Counted from the first letter of the stretch, positions 25,818 to 35,715 are shown. The stretch: 64,000 nt of DNA from Alphaproteobacteria bacterium HGW-Alphaproteobacteria-18 (GCA_002841155.1 PHEH01000014.1:62001-126000); one strand, 5' to 3'. Program-made: numbers and translations. Notes: generated by a model from the sequence alone, not told the origin.

Positions 25818-26765
25818 ATGACGACGAAACCGCCCCTCACCCTCCGCCTGGCCGCCCCACGCGGCTTCTGCGCGGGCGTGGACCGCGCCATCCAGATCGT
25901 CGAGGAAGCCCTGAAAAAATGGGGCGCCCCGGTCTATGTGCGCCATGAAATCGTCCACAACCGCCATGTGGTGGAGCGTCTGGAGGCCCTCGGCGCCATC
26001 TTCGTGGAGGAGCTGGAAGAATGCCCGGATGACCGCCCGGTCATCTTCTCCGCCCATGGCGTGCCCAAATCCGTGCCCGCCGAGGCCGGCCGCCGCAACA
26101 TGATCTATGTCGACGCGACCTGCCCGCTGGTCTCCAAGGTCCATGTGGAGGCTGAGCGCCACTTCTCCAACGCGCGCGAGATCGTCCTCATCGGCCATGC
26201 CGGCCACCCCGAAGTGATCGGCACGATGGGCCAGCTGCCGCCGGGCGCCGTCGCCCTCATCGAGACGGTGGAGGATGCAGCTGCCTTCCAGCCGCGCGAC
26301 CCCGCCAACCTCGCCTTCATCACGCAGACGACTTTGAGCGTAGACGACACCGCCGAAATCGTCGCCGCCCTTCAGGCCCGCTTCCCCGGCATCGCCACGC
26401 CGCACAAGGAAGACATCTGCTACGCCACCACCAATCGTCAGGAGGCGGTCAAAGTCTTCGCGCCCGGCGCCGGCCTCGTCCTGGTGATCGGTGCCCGGAC
26501 GAGTTCAAACTCCGTCCGCCTCGTCGAAGTCGCCCTGCGCACCGGCGCCGCCCGCGCCGAACTCATCGCCAGCGCCGACGACATAGACTGGACCTGGTTT
26601 GAAGGCGTCACCACCCTCGGCCTCACCGCCGGCGCCTCCGCCCCGGAGGATCTGGTGCAGGGCGTGATAGAGGCGTGCCGGGAGCGCTTCGAGGTAACGA
26701 TGGAAACCGTGAAGACGGCGGATGAAACGGTGACGTTTAAGCTGCCGCGGGTTTTGGTGGGGTAA
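25818..26765 (+). CDS. ispH: 4-hydroxy-3-methylbut-2-enyl diphosphate reductase
   Basis: A 315-residue iron-sulfur enzyme for the last step of the MEP isoprenoid pathway, reducing HMBPP to IPP and DMAPP. The three cluster cysteines are seen in [12 protein letters not shown] (about residue 17), [13 protein letters not shown] and [11 protein letters not shown]. The substrate-binding histidines are in VRHEIVHN and IGHAGHPEV, and the catalytic glutamate is in TQTTLSVD context. I chose the ATG at 25818 because of the caggagaaat ribosome site. The frame upstream is shared with the divergent promoter region. Confidence 0.96.
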   Translation: MTTKPPLTLRLAAPRGFCAGVDRAIQIVEEALKKWGAPVYVRHEIVHNRHVVERLEALGAIFVEELEECPDDRPVIFSAHGVPKSVPAEAGRRNMIYVDATCPLVSKVHVEAERHFSNAREIVLIGHAGHPEVIGTMGQLPPGAVALIETVEDAAAFQPRDPANLAFITQTTLSVDDTAEIVAALQARFPGIATPHKEDICYATTNRQEAVKVFAPGAGLVLVIGARTSSNSVRLVEVALRTGAARAELIASADDIDWTWFEGVTTLGLTAGASAPEDLVQGVIEACRERFEVTMETVKTADETVTFKLPRVLVG

Positions 26766-26767
26766 TC

Positions 26768-26849
26768 CGTAGGGTGCATTAAGCGAAGCGCAATGCACCA
26801 AATAACGGTTGCGAAGTGGTGCATTGCGCTTCGCTTAATGCACCCTACG
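26768..26849. repeat. Perfect 33-bp inverted repeat
   Basis: Two exact inverted 33-bp arms (26768-26800 and 26817-26849) are separated by 16 bp. The arms begin CGTAGGGTGCATTAAGCG. The right arm contains the stop codon (TAG, 26845-26847 on the minus strand) of the PIN-like gene. The repeat may also act as a transcription terminator for both convergent genes. Confidence 0.9.
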
Positions 26850-27867
26850 AACTCTGCGTCTCAGGAACCCAAAAATCGACAAGCTCAAAGCCATTGGATA
26901 GATCGATGTCAAATATGCAGGTCTCCAGCTTGAGATATTGGTACGTCGCTTTGAGCCTTTGTCTAAACCTTCCGTCTCTAGTAACTACCGCTGAACATAA
27001 AGTGCCCCAGGCAGCGTGCCCCAAATCAGATGCACTCGCTGTAAATTGCTGAGGTTTGTGGAGCTTTCTATCTGGATAATAGCCGATCATGTTTAACGTC
27101 AGCATGAGATTGTTTGCTATCTCGGGTATCGTGAAAGGATCACCTGTAATTGGGTTTTTTCCGCTCTTTGGGAAGAGGTCATGAATCTCTGAGTAAATTG
27201 AGTTTTTCGACGAATTTCGGATCAATTCCCAAACTTGCTCAATTATGTCGTTGTCAGTTATCGCGTTCAGTTTTTGTGCGTCTACGGATAATATTTTTTT
27301 AAATTCGAGTGCCGGTGTTGAATTGCTTTCTTTGGGCCCAAACAAAGATTCATCAATGTGAACGGCCTGTTGCGGGAGTAGCCCTAGAATTGGATCAATG
27401 CCTTCTTCTGTCATTCCTAGATTTTTCAGTTCAGTGGACAGAACGTTTTTCAGTTTTGTCAGCTGCTCAGAAGAAATATCGTTGTGACTTCTATCCTTAT
27501 CGCCTCCGAAAATTTTGTGTAAATGGGCCAAACCGTTTAGTTCAAATGACATAAACCAAGGGTTATTTTTGAGCTCGTCAAATCTCTGTCGTGGTTTTTG
27601 GGATTGGCAAAGAAATCGATTTGTCTGTTTGAAATTAATCAGTTCACGAAATAATCGAATAGTGTCGAATTTATCAAGATTGTCGAGGATGCGATCTTCC
27701 AATCCTGCGGACCGTATAACTTCAGTTATGGTTTCGTCAGAGTACGCAATTATGACGTCTCTTTTCCAGGCCTCGAAATTTTTCGATGTGAGTAAAGCCT
27801 CAATTGGCTCGATGAGCATATTTTGATCAAAGTAGACGACTGGGCGGTTCATATCAGACGCATTCAT
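26845..27867 (-). CDS. PIN-like nuclease-fold protein, accessory and AT-rich
   Basis: A 340-residue protein that I cannot place in a named family. The N-terminus PVVYFDQNMLIEP and the C-terminal DLGHAAWGTLCSAVVTRDGRF have the pattern of a PIN-domain metal site. Four acidic residues are candidates: D14, E49 (in SDETITEVIR), D281 and D298. Between E49 and D281 lies an unusually long, mostly helical insertion of about 230 residues. PIN proteins are usually Mg2+-dependent RNases such as VapC. Base composition is far more AT-rich than the neighbours, indicating transfer. The start is uncertain: ATG 27867 and 27852 are in frame, neither has a good ribosome site, and the frame stays open to 27993. 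There is no obvious antitoxin beside it. Confidence 0.7.
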   Translation of the reverse strand: MNASDMNRPVVYFDQNMLIEPIEALLTSKNFEAWKRDVIIAYSDETITEVIRSAGLEDRILDNLDKFDTIRLFRELINFKQTNRFLCQSQKPRQRFDELKNNPWFMSFELNGLAHLHKIFGGDKDRSHNDISSEQLTKLKNVLSTELKNLGMTEEGIDPILGLLPQQAVHIDESLFGPKESNSTPALEFKKILSVDAQKLNAITDNDIIEQVWELIRNSSKNSIYSEIHDLFPKSGKNPITGDPFTIPEIANNLMLTLNMIGYYPDRKLHKPQQFTASASDLGHAAWGTLCSAVVTRDGRFRQRLKATYQYLKLETCIFDIDLSNGFELVDFWVPETQSS

Positions 27868-27973
27868 TGGAGGCTGTGGAGGCGATTTGGAGGGGGGCGC
27901 TTTTCTATCTATATTAGTGATTCGTTGTTGGAAGGAGTTTGAACTGTAGCCTTTCCCAGAACGTGCGTAACTC

Positions 27974-28465
27974 TCACCAAATCCCCGCCCCAACGCCTGC
28001 CGCCATCCCCGCGCCTAGCTCCCGGCACGTCGCCAGGTCCGCCGTCCCCAGCACCTTCGGCGCGAGGATTTCCTCCGCTGTCTGAGCATGGGTGCAGAGG
28101 ATGAGCGGGGGCTGGGCCTCCTTCAAACGCCAGCCTTTGCAGATGCGGGTGGCCTGGCGGGCGGCGCTGGTGCCGTCTGAGCCGGCCGCGATCATCAGGG
28201 CATAGGGCCGCCCTTCGATCCGTCCGAGGACGGGATAGTAGCAGCGGTCAAAGAACTCCTTCATCTCGCCGGTGAGGCTGGCGAGGTTTTCCGGCGCCGC
28301 GAAGAGATAGCCATCCGCCCCGATCAGATCCTCCGCCTGCGCCGCGCCCGCCCGGACCAGCCGCGCCGCGCACGCCTCATCCCCTTGCGCCCCCTCAAAC
28401 GCCGCCCGCGCCATCGCCTCGGCGGCCCCCGTGCGCGAATGCCAGATGATGAGAAGCTGTTTCAT
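27974..28465 (-). CDS. Flavodoxin-like/NAD(P)H-dependent oxidoreductase
   Basis: A 163-residue flavodoxin-fold protein. The FMN phosphate loop is HSRTGAAEAMARA (residues 9-21), followed by YLFAAPENLASLTGEMKEFFDRCYYP, which matches the second FMN-binding loop of NADPH-dependent FMN reductase-like proteins. No other domain is present. It could reduce quinones or flavins, or act as an electron carrier. The start has an AGGATG-type ribosome site. It reads towards the AT-rich PIN-like gene but has normal GC-rich composition, so it marks the edge of the accessory segment. Confidence 0.85.
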   Translation of the reverse strand: MKQLLIIWHSRTGAAEAMARAAFEGAQGDEACAARLVRAGAAQAEDLIGADGYLFAAPENLASLTGEMKEFFDRCYYPVLGRIEGRPYALMIAAGSDGTSAARQATRICKGWRLKEAQPPLILCTHAQTAEEILAPKVLGTADLATCRELGAGMAAGVGAGIW

Positions 28466-29096
28466 GGGGGCATCCTAAACAGAGCCGGCCGGGAAGGCGA
28501 GGCGCGTTCCCCCCTCCGTCTCGCGCCTGCGGCGCGATCCACCTCCCCCGCTTTGCAGGGGAGGATAAGGAAGGGGCCGGGCGCACCCCAATCCTCCCCT
28601 GCAAAGCGGGGGAGGTGCCCCGCAGGGGCGCAGGGGGGGGCTTTGAGGCATGCGCCCCCGCCTCTCCACCCCCCATCCCCCGCGCCCGCCGCCCATCGCG
28701 CTCCGCCAATCCGCCCGGCCTGCGCGCCATGCGATCTTCTGCCCGTCGCTCGCTGCCGGGTTCATCTCCCCGGCAGAGGGCGGGGGCCTCCCCGGCCCCG
28801 GCACCGGAGGCGGAGAGCGTCGCGATCTCTCTTCCTCAACTGACCTACCCAACGCACGCGGCGCATTCCGCCTCCGCCTGCCACAGCCAAGCAAAACCGG
28901 AAGGGCGGCGCCCTGTCCGGCTTCTGGTGCTGGGAAAGCCCGCCCATCCTTCGACTTCGCTCAGGATGAGCTTCTCTGGCGGACGGTTTTGAGCTCATCC
29001 TGAGCGAAGTCGAAGGATAGAGCGGGCGCGCTGGCGCTGGCGGCATAAGGGATTCCCCCGTTTTCCCGCGCGCCGCCTTCTGTCATAAGGCGGGCC
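28466..29096. repeat. Non-coding repeat-rich intergenic region
   Basis: This 630-bp gap contains no ORF that looks coding. It holds a perfect 26-bp inverted repeat (28541-28566 and 28591-28616, arms starting ACCTCCCCCG) and an inverted pair of the dispersed 25-mer (28947-28971 and 28993-29017), which also occurs in the glycine riboswitch. Between them is C-rich sequence with no features I can name. The last 60 bases should hold the trhO promoter. Confidence 0.75.
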
Positions 29097-30071
29097 ATGA
29101 CGATCCAGATTGCTGCCCTCTACAAATTCTTCCGCTTCCCGGACTATGCCGCCCGCCGCCAGGATATTGCGCAGGCGCTGTGCGGCCTTGGCATCAAGGG
29201 CTCGCTGCTGCTGGCCGAGGAAGGCATCAACGGCACGATCGCCGGCAGCCCCGAGGCCATCGAGGGGGCCCTCGCCACGCTGCGCGCGCTGCCCGGCGCC
29301 GAGACGCTGGAGGCGAAGTTCTCGCAGGCAGACGAGATGCCGTTCCTGCGGCTCAAAGTGCGCCTGAAGCGCGAGATCGTCACCATGGGCGTGCCGGGCA
29401 CAGACCCCAATGGTCTGGTCGGCACCTATGTGAAGCCCCAGGACTGGGACGCGCTGATCTCAGACCCCGACACCGTCCTCATCGACACCCGCAACGATTA
29501 CGAAGTCGCCATCGGCACCTTCGAAGGCGCCATCGACCCGCAGACGGAAACCTTCCGCGAGTTTCCAGACTGGTTCCGCGAGTTCCGGGCCAAGCTCGAA
29601 GCGGAAGGCCGCAAACCCAAGATCGCCATGTTCTGCACCGGCGGCATCCGCTGCGAAAAGGCGACGAGCTTTGTGAAGGCCGAAGGCATCGACGACGTGT
29701 TCCACCTGGAAGGCGGCATCCTGAAATATCTGGAGACCGTGCCGGCCGAGGGCAGCCTCTGGCGCGGGGAGTGTTTCGTGTTTGACGAACGTGTCTCGGT
29801 TTGTCCCGATTTGTCACCTGGCAGTCACGTTCTGTGTCATGCCTGCGGGCACCCTGTCTCGGAAGCGGCCCGCGCTGACCCGGCCTATGTGGAGGGTGTG
29901 TCCTGCCCGCATTGCCTTGATAAGATGACAGATTCTCAGCGCGCCCGCTTCGCCGAACGTCAGAAACAGATCGACCTGGCAAAAGCGCGGGGCGAGGCCC
30001 ATGTCGGTCCCCGGCCCCCCAGAACGCCCCCCTCAAAACCGGTGGAAAACCCCGCTAATTCCAGGGGTTGA
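29097..30071 (+). CDS. trhO: tRNA uridine 5-oxyacetic acid modification hydroxylase TrhO (rhodanese family)
   Basis: A 324-residue protein of the YceA/TrhO family, which hydroxylates uridine 34 of certain tRNAs using oxygen. The N-terminal acylphosphatase-like domain ([21 protein letters not shown]) is followed by a rhodanese domain ([19 protein letters not shown]) with the active-site loop [12 protein letters not shown] near residues 180-191. The C-terminal CHACGHP and CPHCLDKM cysteine pairs are typical of the long form. The 3' end overlaps the convergent acidic-protein gene by 17 bases. The segment 29792-29816 contains TGTC motifs at 10-base spacing within the coding frame. Confidence 0.92.
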   Translation: MTIQIAALYKFFRFPDYAARRQDIAQALCGLGIKGSLLLAEEGINGTIAGSPEAIEGALATLRALPGAETLEAKFSQADEMPFLRLKVRLKREIVTMGVPGTDPNGLVGTYVKPQDWDALISDPDTVLIDTRNDYEVAIGTFEGAIDPQTETFREFPDWFREFRAKLEAEGRKPKIAMFCTGGIRCEKATSFVKAEGIDDVFHLEGGILKYLETVPAEGSLWRGECFVFDERVSVCPDLSPGSHVLCHACGHPVSEAARADPAYVEGVSCPHCLDKMTDSQRARFAERQKQIDLAKARGEAHVGPRPPRTPPSKPVENPANSRG

Positions 30072-31050
30072 ACCGCCGCGGAATAGTTGGTGGGCCCTCA
30101 TCATCCCCGTCGCTCCCCCGGCTCTCCGGCAGGGGGGGCATGTCCGGCTCATCGCCGAGGGATGGCGTGAACTCGGGAAGATCCTCGGTCCCGTCAATCA
30201 CCAGCGTGCGTGGCTCCGAAGGCGCTGATTCAACAGGCTTTTCTTCCGGCGCCGCCACGGCCTGCGTGCCCGCAAAGCCCACCCCATAGGGAATGCCTGA
30301 GAGCGAGAAACGCTGCTGCATCGGGCTCGGCGCAGGCGTGGGGGCAGGTTCTGTCTCTGCCTCTGGCGCGACCAGCGCAGCTGCCTCTTCCATCGTTTCT
30401 TCAGGCTCTGCGTCCAGCTCGGATTCGGCCTCCTCCTCGCTGCTTTCCTCTGTCTCGGCATAGGCGGCAGGCAGGGGGGCAGGGGCAGGTTCTGGTGCGG
30501 GCTCTGCTTCGGTTTCTGCTGCAACCAGGTCAGGTTCGGGCGCAACCGTGATCTCCGGCCCGGCCATCGGCGCAGTGTTGTTGATCTGGTCGGCCAGCGT
30601 CGCCACGGCCGCCGTGATCGCGGTTTCCCCGTCCATCGAGGTCGTCTCATCGGTCAGCGTTTCGGGCACAGGCTCAGCTTCCGGTGCGGCCACCACGGTT
30701 TCCGGCGGCGGCTCATCAGCCGCTTCCAGCCCGGCCAGCAGCGTGCGGATCGCCTTCTCGGCGCCGCGCGCATGGCGGTGGGCCTCGCGGAACAGCTCGC
30801 CGATGAACTGGGAATAGGGGCGCCCGGCGGCGTCCTTCTCGTCAGCGATTTCCTCCGCCGAACAGGTCTCTATCTCGCGGCCAACGGCATCGGTCAGGAT
30901 GACGCCATGAGGCTCGGGCGTCAGCACGACCCGGTAGCCCTCGGTGTCATGCACGATGGTGCCGTTCTCCCCCTCGATCCAGGAGACGCGCTGCTTGCGA
31001 GTCATCTCGCTGAGCTTGTCGATCAGTTTCTTGGTCGAAGGATGCAGCAT
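30055..31050 (-). CDS. Acidic low-complexity protein
   Basis: A 331-residue protein. Residues 1-105 form a conserved-looking folded segment ([62 protein letters not shown]). The middle (about 106-240) is very rich in Glu, Ala and Pro and probably disordered, and it ends with short hydrophobic motifs ([18 protein letters not shown]) and a tail IPRRFNPWN. No signal peptide or membrane helix is seen. I do not recognise the family. It could be a scaffold or a regulator with a flexible tether. The 3' end overlaps trhO by 17 bases on the opposite strand. Confidence 0.75.
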   Translation of the reverse strand: MLHPSTKKLIDKLSEMTRKQRVSWIEGENGTIVHDTEGYRVVLTPEPHGVILTDAVGREIETCSAEEIADEKDAAGRPYSQFIGELFREAHRHARGAEKAIRTLLAGLEAADEPPPETVVAAPEAEPVPETLTDETTSMDGETAITAAVATLADQINNTAPMAGPEITVAPEPDLVAAETEAEPAPEPAPAPLPAAYAETEESSEEEAESELDAEPEETMEEAAALVAPEAETEPAPTPAPSPMQQRFSLSGIPYGVGFAGTQAVAAPEEKPVESAPSEPRTLVIDGTEDLPEFTPSLGDEPDMPPLPESRGSDGDDEGPPTIPRRFNPWN

Positions 31051-31200
31051 TCTTTTCCCGCCTTCTCATCCGTTTTCAGTCATCACCGCATCTAGGACTA
31101 GCCGGTCCGCGCAGAAGATTCAAACCCTGCATCCACGCCAGCAGGGAGAGGAATGGCGAAGCGTTTCATCAACCATGTTTCGCGTGTCAGGCGAGCAAAA

Positions 31201-31695
31201 TCAGGGCACCGGCGGCAGGTATGTCTGCCGGGCGAGCAGCGGATCATTCCCGGCCCCTGAAAATTCGAGGCGGAAACCCGGCGTTTCGCACACAAGGGTG
31301 ATCTCGCCAGGCGTTTCCGGCGCCGCGCAGGTGGGGGGCAGAGTGGCGGGAACATCGCTTAGATGGCTGAGCCCCGCGCGCAGACGCCCTGGCCCGATAA
31401 CGTCTGGTGAGGTGGTTGCCACGGCCCCGGCATAGCCCCGCGTCCAGTCTGGCGTCACGATGTAGAGCGGCGTCTCGCTGCCCGCCTCGCGTATGTGAAA
31501 GGCCGGCAGGTCGGTCTCCGCGACGGTGATGACGTCCAGCCCCGGAAAGGCGCGCTCAATGGCTGGCACGGTGAAGGGGGTCTGCGCGCTTAGTCCGCCT
31601 GCGCCTTCTGGCCCGATCGTATAGGGTGCCTGCGCGTTTTCCGGCGCGGCGCAAGCGGCAAGGATCACGATGACAGCAAGGGTGAGGTGGGTCAT
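31201..31695 (-). CDS. Hypothetical lipoprotein (possible DUF1131 relative)
   Basis: A 164-residue lipoprotein with a short signal and a lipobox (LAAC, cysteine about residue 15). The mature part is beta-rich with an internal disulphide-capable cysteine pair (LPPTCAAPE and LVCETPG). The pattern LPAFHIREAG...GPGRLRAGLSHL resembles RpoE-regulated DUF1131 lipoproteins, but I hold that loosely. It begins 4 bases after the redoxin lipoprotein gene and is therefore the second gene of that operon. It probably acts in the periplasm or outer membrane. Confidence 0.72.
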   Translation of the reverse strand: MTHLTLAVIVILAACAAPENAQAPYTIGPEGAGGLSAQTPFTVPAIERAFPGLDVITVAETDLPAFHIREAGSETPLYIVTPDWTRGYAGAVATTSPDVIGPGRLRAGLSHLSDVPATLPPTCAAPETPGEITLVCETPGFRLEFSGAGNDPLLARQTYLPPVP

Positions 31696-31699
31696 GCCC

Positions 31700-32431
31700 T
31701 CATTCTATGTCGGAAGGCTGCGAAGAGAGAAGGTCTCTCACATCCTTTCTCACTTCGGCGATGTCCTGAATGAAGGTCTTCACCGGCTGGTCATCGATCA
31801 CGCGCAGGTCGGTGCGGAACCCGCGCACGACGCCATCGGGCGACACCAGCAGATAGCTTGGCGTCCAGCTGATCTGGAGCTGCTGGCGCAGGCTTGCATC
31901 ATTGTCCAGCACCACGGACGGGATCGTATATCCGGCAGACTGGAAATACACCTCCAGGGAGCCATACTTTCCATAAAGCTCCTCCGGCGTCGCGCGGTTG
32001 GCGTTGGCCGGTACATGCAGCGACACAAAATCGAGGTCAGGATCCTGCGCGATCGCGCGGGCAAGCGCATCGACATACGGCCCATCGGCCACGCAATCGG
32101 CGCACCAGGCGCCCCACACATCAATCACCGTCCAGCGGTTGATATCGGCGGAGTTGAACGTGTTGCCGGCAGAGGTGGGCGCGGTAAAGTCAGGCAACTT
32201 CTGGCTCAGGAGGCCGTATTGGAACGGGCGGCCATCGTCATCGCGGTAGATCCCGTCACCCTTGGTGTCTTCGGCTCCGCTGGGCGGGCTGGCGTTCTGA
32301 GTAATGAAGCCTTGGGCCTTTGGTCCGCTCCGGGTCTGCTCTGGCGCGGCAGGTGGGGTATCGGGCGTGGAGGCCGGGCCGCAGGCGCTGAGGGTCAGGG
32401 CGGCGGCGAAGGCGATCAGGGAAGATTTCAT
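31700..32431 (-). CDS. Thioredoxin-like (TlpA family) lipoprotein
   Basis: A 243-residue periplasmic redoxin anchored by a lipobox (LSAC, cysteine 17). The thioredoxin fold follows a linker. The active site WGAWCADCVADGP lies near residues 114-126, and a cis-proline region (YTIPSVVLD) and the final strand PDGVVRGFRTDL are visible. TlpA-type proteins reduce or isomerise thiols in cytochrome or metalloprotein assembly. The dipeptide between the cysteines is AD, different from common GP or VP types, which may shift redox potential. I chose the ATG at 32431 over 32437 because of the TGGAG ribosome site. Confidence 0.86.
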   Translation of the reverse strand: MKSSLIAFAAALTLSACGPASTPDTPPAAPEQTRSGPKAQGFITQNASPPSGAEDTKGDGIYRDDDGRPFQYGLLSQKLPDFTAPTSAGNTFNSADINRWTVIDVWGAWCADCVADGPYVDALARAIAQDPDLDFVSLHVPANANRATPEELYGKYGSLEVYFQSAGYTIPSVVLDNDASLRQQLQISWTPSYLLVSPDGVVRGFRTDLRVIDDQPVKTFIQDIAEVRKDVRDLLSSQPSDIE

Positions 32432-32512
32432 CGGCATGGCTCCAGCAATGCCAGAAACGTTGCCATCAACGGGTGACAGGAAAAAGGCAGCTATCCTCAA
32501 GCCACTCATAAG

Positions 32513-32540
32513 CAAAAGGGCGGCCCATATGAGCCGCCCT
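32513..32540 (-). terminator. Rho-independent terminator after the thiolase gene
   Basis: The stem GGGCGGC/GCCGCCC (32518-32524 with 32533-32539) is followed on the minus strand by TTTT, directly after the thiolase gene. Confidence 0.75.
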
Positions 32541-32589
32541 TCGCTATTTCATGGGTCTGTTGTCCGGAAACCGGGCCGGAAAATCAGGC

Positions 32590-33798
32590 TCAGCTGTAGA
32601 TCTCAAACAGGCCGGCTGCGCCCATGCCGCCGCCGATACACATGGTGACAACGCCCCATTTCGCCTTGCGGCGCTGGCCTTCCAGCAGGATGGAGCCGGT
32701 GCAGCGCGCGCCGGTCATGCCGAAGGGGTGGCCGATGGAGATTGCGCCGCCATTGACGTTATATTTCTCAGGGTCGATGCCGAGGCGGTCGCGCGAGTAG
32801 AGGCACTGCGAGGCAAAGGCTTCGTTGAGTTCCCACAGGTCGATATCGTCAACCTTCAGGCCGTGGCGCTCCAGCAGGCGCGGCACAGCGAAGACCGGGC
32901 CGATGCCCATTTCGTCAGGATCGCAACCGGCCACATTGAAACCGGCAAAGCGGCCGAGCGGCTTGATACCGCGCTTGGCAGCTTCCTTGGCTTCCATGAC
33001 AACCACGGCCGCCGCGCCATCAGAGAGCTGCGAGGCGTTACCGGCGGTGACAAACTTGCCCTGCTTGATGACCTGGCCACCGGAGAACACCGGAGGAAGG
33101 CCTGCGAGGCTCTCATAGGTGGTGCCGGGACGGTTACAGTCGTCACGGTCGGCGACCACGTCCTGGAAGGTTTCTTCCTTGGTCTCTTTGTTGACGAGGC
33201 GCATCTTGGTGTTCAGCGGCACGATTTCCTGTGCCATGTAACCCTTCTGCTGGAACTCTGCCGTGCGGCGCTGGCTCTCGGCCGAGAACTGGTCCTGATA
33301 TTCGCGGCTGACGCCATAGCGCTCGGCGACGATTTCGGCGGTCTCGATCATCGTCATCCAGATGGCTGGCCAGGTCTTGGCCAGTTCCGGCTCGAAATAT
33401 TTGTAGCGGTTGGACTGGCCTGAACCCTGAACGAGGCTGATGCTTTCAACGCCGCCGCCGACAGTGACGGCTGCGCCTTCATGGATCACCGTGTGGGCCG
33501 CGTTCGCGATGGCTTGCAGGCCCGAGGAACAGAAACGGTTGATGGTCGCGCCCGAAGTGGTCGACGGGCAGCCTGCGGCGAGCGCTGCGTTGCGGGCGAC
33601 GTTGTGGCCCGTGGCACCTTCCGGCGCCGCGCAGCCCAGGAACACGTCTTCGACGGCGGCAGCTTCAACGCCAGCGCGCTCAAGGGCGCCCTTGATGACG
33701 TGACCAGCCATGGTGATCCCATGAGTATCATTGAGAGCGCCGCGACCGGCTTTGGTCAGGGCAGTACGGGCTGTTGAAACGATTACGGCTTCACGCAT
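32590..33798 (-). CDS. Acetyl-CoA C-acyltransferase (thiolase)
   Basis: A 402-residue thiolase that cleaves 3-ketoacyl-CoA or condenses acetyl-CoA. The nucleophile cysteine is in [13 protein letters not shown] near residue 89. The C-terminal catalytic motifs are [19 protein letters not shown] (His) and [14 protein letters not shown] (second Cys). The length is normal for FadA/acetyl-CoA acyltransferases. Chain-length preference cannot be read off. A strong AAGGAGGAA ribosome site precedes the start. It may work with the acyl-CoA dehydrogenase (36917) and the acyl-CoA ligase (62974) in fatty acid oxidation, though they are not in one operon. Confidence 0.95.
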   Translation of the reverse strand: MREAVIVSTARTALTKAGRGALNDTHGITMAGHVIKGALERAGVEAAAVEDVFLGCAAPEGATGHNVARNAALAAGCPSTTSGATINRFCSSGLQAIANAAHTVIHEGAAVTVGGGVESISLVQGSGQSNRYKYFEPELAKTWPAIWMTMIETAEIVAERYGVSREYQDQFSAESQRRTAEFQQKGYMAQEIVPLNTKMRLVNKETKEETFQDVVADRDDCNRPGTTYESLAGLPPVFSGGQVIKQGKFVTAGNASQLSDGAAAVVVMEAKEAAKRGIKPLGRFAGFNVAGCDPDEMGIGPVFAVPRLLERHGLKVDDIDLWELNEAFASQCLYSRDRLGIDPEKYNVNGGAISIGHPFGMTGARCTGSILLEGQRRKAKWGVVTMCIGGGMGAAGLFEIYS

Positions 33799-33908
33799 GG
33801 CTTCCTCCTTGTAGATGCTTACGTCTTTGTGCGGCGCACCCTAGTGAGGGAATTGCCCGAACGGAAGCCTTCCCTTTACGTCAACGTGCATCTGTCGCAG
33901 CCGGGCCA

Positions 33909-33940
33909 GAAAAAGCCCGCCAGGATCTCTCCGGCGGGCT
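33909..33940 (-). terminator. Rho-independent terminator after pckA
   Basis: The stem GCCCGCC/GGCGGGC (33915-33921 with 33933-33939) is followed on the minus strand by a run of five T, 27 bases beyond the pckA stop. Confidence 0.8.
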
Positions 33941-33966
33941 GTTTCAGGGTTCATATGTCAGCGAAC

Positions 33967-35559
33967 TTACGCGGTGACCTTCGGCTTTGGCGCGGACGCC
34001 TTCACGGCGTCGTCCACATAGGCTTCGAACTTCTGGAAGTTCTCGACAAAGCTCTCGGCGAGCTTTGCGGCCTGCTTGTCGTAAGCGGCCGGGTCAGCCC
34101 AGGTCGAGCGCGGATCGAGGATCTTGGCGTCCACACCTGGCACGGACACCGGCACGAGGAAGCCGAACGTCTCGTCCTTGCGGAACTCGACCGTGTTGAG
34201 CGAGCCATCGAGGGCGGCGTTCAGCAGGGCGCGGGTTGCCTTGATCGGCATCCGGCTGCCCTGGCCATAGGGGCCACCGGTCCAGCCGGTGGAGACCAGC
34301 CAGCAATCAACGTTATAGCGGGCGATCAGTTCGCGCAGCAGGTTGCCATATTCCGAGGGGTGGCGCGGCATGAACGGGCCACCAAAGCAGGTGGAGAAGG
34401 TCGCCGAAGGCTCGGTCACGCCTTTCTCGGTGCCGGCAACGCGCGCGGTATAGCCGGAGAGGAAGTGATACATCGCCTGCGCCGGGGTCAGCTTGGCAAT
34501 CGGCGGCATGATCCCGTAAGCATCTGCCGTCAGCATGATGAGGTTTTTCGGCTGGCCACAACGGCCTGTCAGCGAGGCGTTCGGGATGGCTTCGATCGGG
34601 TAGGCGCCGCGGGAGTTTTCAGCCAGCGCGGCGGAGTCGAGGTCCAGCTCGCGTGTGGTGGGGTCCATCACGACGTTCTCAAGCACGGTGCCCCACTGCC
34701 GCGTGGTGGCGAAGATTTCAGGCTCGGCCTCGGCTGAGAGCTTGATCATCTTTGCGTAGCAGCCGCCTTCAAAGTTGAAGAGGCCGTTCTCCGACCAGCC
34801 ATGCTCATCGTCGCCGATCAGCGTGCGTGAAGCGTCTGCCGAAAGCGTCGTCTTGCCGGTGCCCGACAGGCCGAAGAAGATCGCCGCGTCGTCTTTGTCA
34901 GACGTGTTGACCGAGCAGTGCATCGGCATCACGCCCTGGTTGGGCAGCAGGTAGTTGAGGATGGTGAAGACAGATTTCTTCGTCTCGCCGGCGTAAGACG
35001 TGCCGCCGATGAGCACGAGGCGTTTGGCGAAGTTGACCGCGATCACAGTCTCGCTGCGGCAGCCATGCCTCGCCGGATCAGCGCGGAAGCTCGGGCAGTT
35101 GATGATGGTGAATTCGGTCTTGAAGCCAGCCAGCTCATCTGTGGTTGGCAGGCGGAGGAGATGGCGGATGAAGAGAGAGTGCCAGGCAAATTCGGTCACC
35201 ACGGTGACGGGCAGGCGATAGTCGAGGTCTGCGCCGCCGAAGAGATCCTGGGAATACATGTCCTGCTTGGCAAGATGGGCCTTGAAGTCCGTCCACAGAG
35301 CATCGAAATGCTCGGGCGTCATCGCGGCATTATTATCCCACCAGACCGTTTTTTCGGTTGTCGCGTCGCGCACCGTGAACTTGTCCTTGGCAGAGCGCCC
35401 GGTGTGCTGCCCGGTCTCGACGACCAGCGCGCCACCCTTGGCAACGCGGGCTTCGCCGGCTGCAACGGCCGTTTCGTAAAGGCGTGCCTCGTTCCAGTTT
35501 TTCTTAATGGATTTGGTCTGCACACCCAGCTCGGCCAGGATTGCTACGGTATCGCTCAT
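33967..35559 (-). CDS. pckA: Phosphoenolpyruvate carboxykinase (ATP)
   Basis: A 530-residue ATP-dependent PEP carboxykinase that converts oxaloacetate to PEP for gluconeogenesis. Its P-loop ([15 protein letters not shown]) and kinase-2 motif (IGDDEHGW) are near residues 236-265. The substrate site motifs are [26 protein letters not shown] and [10 protein letters not shown]. The start at 35559 has a GAGGAC ribosome site. The open frame to 35685 upstream is not family-like. It supports growth on amino acids and fatty acids, which fits the catabolic genes nearby. Confidence 0.96.
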   Translation of the reverse strand: MSDTVAILAELGVQTKSIKKNWNEARLYETAVAAGEARVAKGGALVVETGQHTGRSAKDKFTVRDATTEKTVWWDNNAAMTPEHFDALWTDFKAHLAKQDMYSQDLFGGADLDYRLPVTVVTEFAWHSLFIRHLLRLPTTDELAGFKTEFTIINCPSFRADPARHGCRSETVIAVNFAKRLVLIGGTSYAGETKKSVFTILNYLLPNQGVMPMHCSVNTSDKDDAAIFFGLSGTGKTTLSADASRTLIGDDEHGWSENGLFNFEGGCYAKMIKLSAEAEPEIFATTRQWGTVLENVVMDPTTRELDLDSAALAENSRGAYPIEAIPNASLTGRCGQPKNLIMLTADAYGIMPPIAKLTPAQAMYHFLSGYTARVAGTEKGVTEPSATFSTCFGGPFMPRHPSEYGNLLRELIARYNVDCWLVSTGWTGGPYGQGSRMPIKATRALLNAALDGSLNTVEFRKDETFGFLVPVSVPGVDAKILDPRSTWADPAAYDKQAAKLAESFVENFQKFEAYVDDAVKASAPKPKVTA

Positions 35560-35715
35560 TACGCTGTCCTCGAATTTTTGCGAACTCTTAGGGCGCCCCG
35601 GCCCTGCCACCATGGGGCCCATTAGCGCTTCGTGAGAAGCTTTTGCAACATCCGTGCCCATGCGAATTTGGCTGCGGCGCAGCATTTCTGGCTGTGAAAA
35701 TCGTAGCTGTACGGA

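Noticed and set aside
28466-29096. Small open frames in the intergenic region before trhO
   Set aside because: They overlap inverted repeats, have no ribosome sites and no family resemblance.
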